From Cyanobacteria bacterium RI_101 (GTDB lineage: Bacteria; Cyanobacteriota; Cyanobacteriia; Cyanobacteriales; Microcystaceae), in contig WGLZ01000074.1 of NCBI GenBank assembly GCA_016471375.1, forward strand, positions 1 to 64,000: a DNA stretch of 64,000 nucleotides. The letters are read 5' to 3'. Positions 58,142-64,000 of the stretch are shown piece by piece; the first letter of the stretch is position 1; each line of letters opens with the position of its first letter. A program made the translations under genes and the position numbers. The notes beneath the pieces are model-generated. The model searched no databases. It was not told the origin of the DNA and worked only from the letters and a program-made list of their open reading frames with translations.

Positions 58142-58281
58142 AGGGTTTCTCCTTCTTTAATTGCGTCAGTTTGATAGGCTGTGATTAAAAATCCATCACC
58201 GTTTAATCGACGAGCAACGGCAACCGCACAGGGTTTTTCTTTGAGGATAAGATAGAAGAGCAGGACGTTGGGATCGCGGCA
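58129..58281 (-). pseudogene. C-terminal fragment of the DUF2283 partner gene
   Basis: A leftward frame different from the helicase frame reads CRDPNVLLFYLILKEKPCAV then AVARRLNGDGFLITAYQTD and stops inside the DUF2283 start. It has no start codon, being fused at about 58281 to helicase sequence. It has the look of a RelE/DUF4258-like small nuclease C-terminus, but this is weak. It records a deletion joining two genes. Confidence 0.55.
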
Positions 58282-58631
58282 CTAGGGTTTTGCCCAACCC
58301 CACCACATCGCTAATAATGACCCCATTGCGCTTACTGACATGATGCGCAGCAATCTGCGCCGCCGCTTCCTGAAAGGGCAACAGTCCAAAACTGGCGGGG
58401 GCGCGATATTGGCTTAACCCGTCCCGCGCTTCCTGGGACAGGTGATAGGCCATTTTTAGGTAAATAAAATAGGGTTTGAGGGAGCGGCCCGCCCAGCTTT
58501 CATCGATAATTTCCGCTAACGGCTCAGAAACATCCAAGCAAAAGCGATCTTCCCAGCGATCTTCAAACCAATCCGTTAATTTTTGCGTATCATCTCTGTC
58601 CACCACTTCCACATTTAGCTCGCCCTGGCAT
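58281..58631 (-). pseudogene. SNF2-type helicase, middle fragment
   Basis: The frame CQGELNVEVVDRDDTQKL...DVSEPLAEIIDESWAGR...YFIYLKMAYHLSQEARDGL...FQEAAAQIAAHH...GVIISDVVGLGKTL covers the linker and Walker A motif of a PLD-SNF2 helicase. It ends abruptly at about 58281 where a deletion joins it to the DUF2283 partner fragment. On the right it is interrupted by the IsrB-type element; the N-terminal fragment continues at 59822. Confidence 0.82.
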
Positions 58632-58650
58632 CTCAACGTAATCGCGAGAG

Positions 58651-58724
58651 TCCCCACCCTCAGCGCAAGCGGGGTGGGGATGGATAGCGCGGCAATCGAG
58701 GGGGTCAACCCCCCGAAGATTGCC
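58651..58724 (-). repeat. Two stem-loops at the 3' end of the IsrB-type element
   Basis: GGCAATC (58691-58697) pairs with GATTGCC (58718-58724) with an inner GGGGG/CCCCC stem. TCCCCACC (58651-58658) pairs with GGTGGGGA (58673-58680). They begin 3 bp past the ORF stop and are typical right-end hairpins of IS200/IS605 relatives. Confidence 0.8.
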
Positions 58725-58726
58725 AA

Positions 58727-59743
58727 TTAAACTGCGAGACATAGCCGAGAACTCCTAGATAGTAGCCGAATATTCTTAGGATTGAATTGCCCAATGCGAG
58801 ACCAATTATGGTCATAAACTGAGATGCTTTTGGTTTTTTGGGAGTCGGTGAAACCACCAATCCATCCCCTGATAGATTGTCCCTTGCGGGTGGTTTCTAG
58901 ATAGTCCCCAGAGCGGAAGCCAAAAGGGGTAATGGTTCCGCCTTGACGCTTTAATATTCCTCCTTTTGAGTATTGTTCCTGATGCAATTTACGACGGAAT
59001 AACTTAGGTCGAGTAACCACGATAAATGGGGCAGGCGTGACTTGACAAACTCCCCTCAGTTCGTGTCCGTGGTTTTTCCCACGACAGAAAGGAACATAGG
59101 CAAGAAAAGCGGTTGAGGAGATAGCGATAGCGTCATTTCCGTGGGTTTGAATGGTTTGCTTTGATTTGTCTTCAGAGTGTTTTTCTAATTTGAGATACAT
59201 TCTGTATGTCCAAGTTTTAAAAGATTCTAGAAGAGAAACTGGAGCGATACGATTGGCTTGGGAGCGAAACCATTCTTGCCCAACGGTTACGGGGGAAATT
59301 CCCCGTCCATTGCGGGCGGTATTACCCCCACAATCTTCATCACAAATCTTTGCGATAGGGAGAATAAGGGACATTTCATTGAGAACCCTTAACTCCATTT
59401 GTCGATTGGAGAGAACGCTAGGGGGGATCTTGTTTTGACGACGATTGTTAAAACGCTTTTCTCGATGGTTTCTTTCGGCAAAGGGTTTAGTCCTGTCGAT
59501 TCGCCGGGCGCGACGGGAACGCCGAAGTTCCGCCCGTTTTGCCATTTTTCCGGTTACGGATTGGCGGTTTTTCGTTGTCTTTTTGGATTTGTAAAAACCC
59601 GGCAGACACAGATGGAAGACGGCGATGGTCGCTAGTTTGGATTGAAAAGCGATGCCAGTAAACGCCTTCCCTCGATCCACTCCCGCCGCTATCGGTTGAG
59701 TTTCCCGTCCCGATGGGTCTTGGGTTAGCTGAACGTAAAACAC
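58727..59743 (-). CDS. RRXRR-domain, IsrB-like RuvC protein lacking HNH
   Basis: From GTG 59743 it has 338 residues, but the frame and similarity extend to about 59803 (RARKWIESGKAIPKRNKLG), the end of a PLMP domain, so the true N-terminus is lost. RuvC-I is GVDRGKAFTGIAF (Asp23). An arginine-rich bridge helix (AELRRSRRARRIDR) follows. RuvC-II has Glu136 in ICDEDC and RuvC-III has HGNDAIAI (His201, Asp204). No HNH lies between RuvC-II and III, as in IsrB, the compact relative of IscB. All catalytic acids remain, but the guide-RNA region upstream is gone. Confidence 0.8.
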   Translation of the reverse strand: MFYVQLTQDPSGRETQPIAAGVDRGKAFTGIAFQSKLATIAVFHLCLPGFYKSKKTTKNRQSVTGKMAKRAELRRSRRARRIDRTKPFAERNHREKRFNNRRQNKIPPSVLSNRQMELRVLNEMSLILPIAKICDEDCGGNTARNGRGISPVTVGQEWFRSQANRIAPVSLLESFKTWTYRMYLKLEKHSEDKSKQTIQTHGNDAIAISSTAFLAYVPFCRGKNHGHELRGVCQVTPAPFIVVTRPKLFRRKLHQEQYSKGGILKRQGGTITPFGFRSGDYLETTRKGQSIRGWIGGFTDSQKTKSISVYDHNWSRIGQFNPKNIRLLSRSSRLCLAV

Positions 59744-59799
59744 GCCCAGTTTATTGCGCTTGGGAATAGCTTTTCCGCTTTCGATCCACTTCCTCGCCC

Positions 59800-60330
59800 T
59801 CAGCCGTTAGGCGGGTCGAGGTAGTTGACCCCAGAGAAGGTCAGGTTACTACTCCCCGCATAGCCAATGATGGGCGTAGCCCGGTCTTGCCGATAGAGTA
59901 AATACAACTTGGCATGAAGAGGATGACGTAAAAATAACTTCACCTGAAGTTTGCGCTCAAGGAGTTGCGAGCGTAAGCGCCGTAAACTCTCCTCGTCGGC
60001 GGCGCTGGGAGCGCCGTAGGTCAACTGTTGCCGAAATTCTTGGGCCATCAGGGTTTGGAGCCGAATCGCCCGCCCCTGATCCATCCGCTCTGGCTCAACC
60101 CCAATGGCTAAGGTTTGCCGTAGCTCCTCCTGGGGTAAACGGTGCATTCCCACCAGCAATCGACAAGCCCGTCCCTCGCCGCCCTCAAATCGCTCAACCT
60201 CGGCGTCAATTTGTCGCCATCCCCGCAAATTAAAATAGCCCACACAAAAATCGGCGCGGTAGGCTTGCTTTAGGTAATGTTGCAACTCCGGCAGGATGGG
60301 TTGCTCGATATTGTCGTAAATACTGGACAT
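59800..60330 (-). pseudogene. PLD-like N-terminal fragment of the disrupted SNF2 helicase
   Basis: The 176-residue frame from ATG 60330 holds a phospholipase D-type domain (HAKLYLLYRQDRATPIIGYAGSSNLTFSG: His-x-Lys and the following Asn/Ser). It stops at a TGA created at the insertion junction. Intact homologues continue into a SNF2 motor. Domain order PLD then SNF2 is that of phage-defence and DNA-repair type helicases; the gene is dead here. Confidence 0.82.
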
Positions 60331-60398
60331 AGAGTTTACAGAGGGATTTCTCTAATTTCAGCGCCGAAGTTGAGATGCGCCCCCCTCCAAGATCCACG

Positions 60399-61418
60399 TT
60401 AACGAGACCGGCCCTGGCCGATGTAGAGGGTTTCCGCTTGCGCCACCTTCAAGCGAATGGCGCGGCCAGACAAGAGATTGCGGGAGCGTTCTTCCAGCGG
60501 ATCCAGCGCCGGTAAGTCGCCGTTACCCAGAATCAGGAGGTTCACGGTTCCGTCCGCGGTTTCGGCGTCGACGGAGAGAAGTCGATAGCCCGAGCCTTTG
60601 AGCCATTCTTTCCCGAGGGCGTAGGTCTGGGCGGAGAGCCGCTGGGTGGAGATTAAGTTATAGCTGGTCAGGGAAAGGGGAATGAGGATGAGCGCCAACG
60701 CCGCCAAGGCGACCGTCACCGCTCGGCGCCGGGCTTTTGGGTCAAATCGAGACGTCGCGGCCCGCCGGAACCCCATGAGGGAAAAGACGAGGGAGCCGGT
60801 GAGGAGGATCGCCACGTAGTTGGTGACAAACAAGAGAAGACTGCCCGCCGCCAGCTTCGGTTCGCCTAGGGCTAAGAGAATCCCCACATTGGCCAAGGGC
60901 GGCACCAAAGACACGGCGATGGCCACCCCGGGCAAGGTGTCGGAAACATCCCGGCGGGAGAGGGCGAAAGCGCCGGCTAAGCCCGTGGCCAGCGCCGCCA
61001 TCAGATCTAATAGATGGGGCGCGGTGCGAACCATGATCTGTTGAATCGCCTCTGGGTGGGTGACCCCGGCGATGGGCAGGGTGAGGAGAAATCCCACGGC
61101 CACGGCCATGAAGATACCGGCGAAGCTGACCAGAAGGGTGCTAATAATTTTACGCTGGTCGCCGATACTGACGCTAAAGGCCAAGCCCATGATAGGGAGC
61201 ATCAACGGAGCGACAATCATGGCGCCGATAATGACGGCCATGGAATCCCCCAGAAGGCCGTAGGTGGCGATGCTGGCGGCCAAAATCAACAAAGTCGCAA
61301 ACTTTAAAAACTTGGCCCATAGGTTCGGTTGTTCGAATACTAAAGTCTCGTTAACTCTCCTGACTTCTTCCATGTCCACGGGGCCGCCGTGCAACATCTC
61401 AGCGAGTGTTCTGGCCAT
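60399..61418 (-). CDS. DUF389 family membrane protein (TIGR00341)
   Basis: Several membrane helices and the conserved block GDSMAVIIGAMIVAPLMLPIMGLAFS are diagnostic for DUF389. It has 339 residues, with a short N-terminal extension and a soluble C-terminal domain of about 80 residues (RLSAQTYALGKEWLKGSGYRLLSVDAE). The function is not established. It is separated by 68 bp from the broken helicase, marking the right edge of the accessory island. Confidence 0.88.
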   Translation of the reverse strand: MARTLAEMLHGGPVDMEEVRRVNETLVFEQPNLWAKFLKFATLLILAASIATYGLLGDSMAVIIGAMIVAPLMLPIMGLAFSVSIGDQRKIISTLLVSFAGIFMAVAVGFLLTLPIAGVTHPEAIQQIMVRTAPHLLDLMAALATGLAGAFALSRRDVSDTLPGVAIAVSLVPPLANVGILLALGEPKLAAGSLLLFVTNYVAILLTGSLVFSLMGFRRAATSRFDPKARRRAVTVALAALALILIPLSLTSYNLISTQRLSAQTYALGKEWLKGSGYRLLSVDAETADGTVNLLILGNGDLPALDPLEERSRNLLSGRAIRLKVAQAETLYIGQGRSR

Positions 61419-61580
61419 AGCTAATGGTTTTTAGTATTAATGTTTGACAAAAGACAATCTCAATCTGTGTCGGCGCCATTAGCCGGGGAAGCGGCGCAAT
61501 CGACTCTAGCCTAATTTACTGAAAGGCGACGGGGATGTCAAACTAGGAAAGCGACGTTAAATCAAGGATAGAAGGCAATT

Positions 61581-63083
61581 ATGGGGACAGCGCCGAACTA
61601 CGACGCGATTGTGATTGGCTCCGGCATCGGGGGACTGGTAACGGCCACCCAACTCAGCGCCAAAGGCGCCAAAGTTTTGGTTCTGGAGCGTTATCTGATT
61701 CCGGGGGGCAGCGCCGGTTATTTTGAGCGGGAAGGCTATCGCTTTGACGTCGGCGCTTCGATGATTTTTGGTTTTGGACAAAAGGGAACGACCAATCTCC
61801 TGACTCGGGCGCTGGCCGCCGTGGGGCAAGAACTGGAAACCTTCCCCGACCCGACCCAAATTCATTATCATCTTCCCGGTGGTTTGGATTTAAAGGTTCA
61901 CCGGGATTACGAACAATTTTTAGGGGAATTAGAGCGCCGTTTCCCCCAGGAAAAGGCTGGAATCCGGCGCTTTTATGACGAGTGCTGGCGGGTCTTTAAC
62001 TGCCTCAACAGTATTGAACTCCTGTCCTTAGAAGATCCTCAATATCTCTTGCGGGTCTTTTTCCAGAATCCCGGCGCTTGTCTGGGGCTAGCCCGCTATC
62101 TGCCCTTCAATGTCGGCCCCCTAGCTCGTAAATACATCCGAGACCCCGACCTGCTGAAATTTATCGACATGGAATGTTACTGCTGGTCCGTGGCGCCGGC
62201 GGAGCGAACCCCTTTAATTAACGCCGGGATGGTCTTTTCCGACCGTCACTACGGCGGCATTAATTATCCCAAGGGCGGCGTGGGGCAAATCGCCCAGAAG
62301 CTCGTCCAAGGGTTGGAGAAAACCGGCGGGGAAATTTGCTATCAAGCGAGGGTGACTCAGATTTTGACCGAAGGGGGCCGGGCCGTGGGGGTTAAATTAG
62401 CGGACGGGACGGAATACCGCGCTCAACGGGTCGTCTCCAACGCCACCCGCTGGGACACCTTTGGCAATCTCTTAAAAGACCAGCCCCTACCTCCGAGGGA
62501 AGCCCGGTGGCAACGGCGCTATCAAAAATCCCCCAGTTTTCTGAGTTTACACCTAGGGGTTAAGGCGGATGTTCTCTCCGTAGGTACGGAGTGCCACCAT
62601 ATTCTGCTAGAGGATTGGCAAAACCTAGAAGCGGAGCAGGGCACGCTTTTTGTCTCCATTCCCACCCTCCTCGACCCCAGTTTGGCGCCAGCGGGGCATC
62701 ATATCATTCACGCCTTTACCCCCAGTTGGTTGGAGTATTGGCAGGGATTAAACCCCAAGGAATACCAAGCCAAGAAGGAAGACTGCGCCCAGCGCCTGAT
62801 TCAACGTCTAGAGGCCCTTTTCCCCGGACTCGAAGCCGCCCTGGACTATCAAGAAGTGGGCACCCCCCGCACCCACCGGCGCTTTTTGGGTCGGGTTGAC
62901 GGCACCTATGGCCCCGTTCCCCGCCGGGTTCTGCCGGGATTGTTGACCATGCCCTTTAACCGCACCGCCGTTCCCGGACTCTATTGCGTCGGCGACAGCG
63001 CCTTTCCGGGTCAAGGCTTAAACGCCGTGGCCTTTTCCGGGTTTGCCTGCGGGCACCGGATCGCCCGGGATTTGGGCTACTAG
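61581..63083 (+). CDS. crtH: Prolycopene isomerase (carotenoid cis-trans isomerase)
   Basis: The 500 residues begin with the FAD fold [31 protein letters not shown] and the [20 protein letters not shown] block of the CrtH/CRTISO family, ending [27 protein letters not shown]. It converts poly-cis-lycopene to all-trans-lycopene for beta-carotene synthesis. The ATG at 61581 follows a weak purine-rich site. It is transcribed divergently from the DUF389 gene. Confidence 0.95.
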   Translation: MGTAPNYDAIVIGSGIGGLVTATQLSAKGAKVLVLERYLIPGGSAGYFEREGYRFDVGASMIFGFGQKGTTNLLTRALAAVGQELETFPDPTQIHYHLPGGLDLKVHRDYEQFLGELERRFPQEKAGIRRFYDECWRVFNCLNSIELLSLEDPQYLLRVFFQNPGACLGLARYLPFNVGPLARKYIRDPDLLKFIDMECYCWSVAPAERTPLINAGMVFSDRHYGGINYPKGGVGQIAQKLVQGLEKTGGEICYQARVTQILTEGGRAVGVKLADGTEYRAQRVVSNATRWDTFGNLLKDQPLPPREARWQRRYQKSPSFLSLHLGVKADVLSVGTECHHILLEDWQNLEAEQGTLFVSIPTLLDPSLAPAGHHIIHAFTPSWLEYWQGLNPKEYQAKKEDCAQRLIQRLEALFPGLEAALDYQEVGTPRTHRRFLGRVDGTYGPVPRRVLPGLLTMPFNRTAVPGLYCVGDSAFPGQGLNAVAFSGFACGHRIARDLGY

Positions 63084-63254
63084 AGACGGTTGGGCAAGCC
63101 CCACACACCGTAGTCGGCTACGCTCAGGCAGGGCCGTCAGTGGCAATCAAAAAAGAGAACACCGAAGGCTTACGATCCTCATTTTCCGGGGCTAGATAGG
63201 AAAATCTCCGATTCTTGCGGATCTAGTTATCGCGCTTTTGTGAGGATGTTCATC

Positions 63255-63425
63255 ATGAGTTACTCGCCAACGCCCAGGGTTTCGGCGCTCCAGCGTCTAA
63301 TTTTTGTCGCCTTCGCCACTCTCCTTTCCTTCTATTCCCTGCCCCCCTCCCAGGCCCAGACTCCCCTTAATTTCAACTTTCTCCCAGAGGAGGCTCCGAC
63401 CTCGGCGACGGACGCAAGTCACTGA
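63255..63425 (+). CDS. Small exported protein, hypothetical
   Basis: From ATG 63255, which has GAGG 9 bases upstream, the 56 residues start [20 protein letters not shown] and contain a signal peptide ending SQAQTP. Only about 20 mature residues follow, so it may be a truncated exported protein or a genuine small one. Longer starts at 63240 and 63246 lack a spaced Shine-Dalgarno sequence. It ends 34 bp before pyrC. Confidence 0.5.
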   Translation: MSYSPTPRVSALQRLIFVAFATLLSFYSLPPSQAQTPLNFNFLPEEAPTSATDASH

Positions 63426-63459
63426 AAACAAAACCTTGGCTCCGGTCTATGATGAAAAG

Positions 63460-64000
63460 ATGCAAACCCTGACCCTTACCCGACCGGACGACTGGCACCT
63501 GCATCTGCGGGACGGCGCGGCGCTGAAGGCGGTTCTCCCCCACACGGCCCGCCAGTTTGCCCGGGCCGTTGTCATGCCCAATCTAAAGCCCCCCGTCCGC
63601 TCGGTGGCCGACGCCGCGGCCTATCGAGAGCGCATCTTGGCGGCGCTTCCCGCGGGGAGCCAGTTCGAGCCGCTGATGACCCTCTATCTGACGGAAAACA
63701 CCCGTCCTGAAGAAATCGTCGCGGCGAAAGCTTCCTCCTTTGTGAAGGCGGTGAAGTACTACCCCGCCGGCGCCACTACTAACTCGGATTTGGGGGTCGC
63801 GGATCTGCGTCGTTGCGACCCTATTTTTGAGACCATGGAACGGTTAGACTTACCCCTATTGCTCCACGGAGAAGTCACCGACGGTTGCGTTGATATTTTC
63901 GATAGGGAAAAAGTATTTATTGAAAAGTATTTAATCCCGCTAATTTCCAAATTTCCTCGACTGCGGGTGGTTCTAGAGCACGTTACCACCGCCGACGCCG
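63460..64000 (+). CDS. pyrC: Dihydroorotase, class II (partial; 3' end outside window)
   Basis: The frame from ATG 63460 ([20 protein letters not shown]) is open to the window end. It shows the zinc-binding HLHLRD motif, MPNLKPPV, the carbamylated-lysine segment [15 protein letters not shown], and LLLHGEVTD and LEHVTT with further His ligands. It catalyses ring closure of carbamoyl-aspartate in pyrimidine synthesis. About 180 of roughly 345 residues are present. Confidence 0.96.
   Translation, partial: MQTLTLTRPDDWHLHLRDGAALKAVLPHTARQFARAVVMPNLKPPVRSVADAAAYRERILAALPAGSQFEPLMTLYLTENTRPEEIVAAKASSFVKAVKYYPAGATTNSDLGVADLRRCDPIFETMERLDLPLLLHGEVTDGCVDIFDREKVFIEKYLIPLISKFPRLRVVLEHVTTADA

Larger units (their letters stand above)
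58631..59822 (-). mobile_element. IS200/IS605-type element with IsrB-like gene, 5'-truncated, inserted in a helicase gene
   Basis: Removing about 58631-59822 rejoins the helicase frame (SSNLTFSGV then QGELNVEVVD). The insert holds one IsrB-like ORF and, downstream of it, two stem-loops. Its left (5') end lacks the first residues of the protein and any upstream guide-RNA region, so it is a decayed copy. No TnpA transposase is present. Boundaries are good to about 10 bp. Confidence 0.75.

Noticed and set aside
58196-58726. The 176-residue frame at 58196-58726 as one intact gene
   Set aside because: Its first 30 residues come from the mobile-element end, its middle is helicase sequence, and its last 30 residues are out-of-frame sequence from another gene.

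Overview
The window is a chromosomal segment of a phycobilisome-containing cyanobacterium. It carries both photosystem I reaction-centre genes (psaA, psaB), the photosystem II antenna gene psbB (CP47), the phycobilisome core-membrane linker apcE, the carotenoid isomerase crtH, the clock input protein ldpA, a CO2-hydration protein, a cyAbrB regulator, an EbsA pilus protein and many small families confined to cyanobacteria. G+C content is fairly high, and GGCGCC-centred palindromes are conspicuous throughout genes and spacers.

Layout. 1-1.8 kb: the 5' part of a secreted phospholipase A2-like gene with near-identical 156-bp tandem repeats, cut by the window edge. It has an unusual 40-bp-phased operator-like array upstream and is followed by a small ORF or gene remnant with a terminator. 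1.9-13.9 kb: housekeeping and stress genes (ilvA, USP, response regulator, M16 peptidase-ldpA pair, 1-Cys peroxiredoxin, a coiled-coil membrane protein ending in a HicA-like domain, a three-S1-domain ribosomal protein S1, acyltransferase, adk, a group 2 sigma factor). 14.3-25.4 kb: a very large TamB-type gene, a thioredoxin-reductase-like flavoprotein beside a type II peroxiredoxin, a CPBP protease overlapping a CO2-hydration gene, a degenerate caspase-fold membrane protein and rpmF. 25.5-29.4 kb: a large type IIG restriction-modification gene between rpmF and psaAB. 29.5-34.8 kb: psaB and psaA with a textbook HLR1 (RpaB) site upstream. 34.8-50.7 kb: ordinary cyanobacterial genes (yebC, tRNA-Val, aroE, flippase, rimI, psb32-like, psbB, PP2C, ABC1 kinase and others). 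51.4-55.8 kb: apcE and tldD.

55.8-60.4 kb is the accessory island. Paired small modules (XisH/XisI, HepT/MntA, HicA/HicB, and DUF2283 with a broken partner) lie head to tail on the minus strand. Three of them are separated by short repeated remnants that encode the same tail peptide (LDDLINY), as if each module had been added behind a copy of the same gene end. The row abuts a PLD-SNF2 helicase gene that is split by a 5'-truncated IS200/IS605-type element encoding an HNH-less RRXRR/IsrB-like RuvC protein, and that is also truncated at its 3' side. 60.4-64 kb returns to core genes: a DUF389 protein, crtH, a small exported protein and the start of pyrC.

Dispersed repeats recur in spacers. They include a GTTATCAGT-type repeat that has supplied gene ends, and a TGTACACA-bounded MITE-like sequence present at 12 kb and 51 kb.
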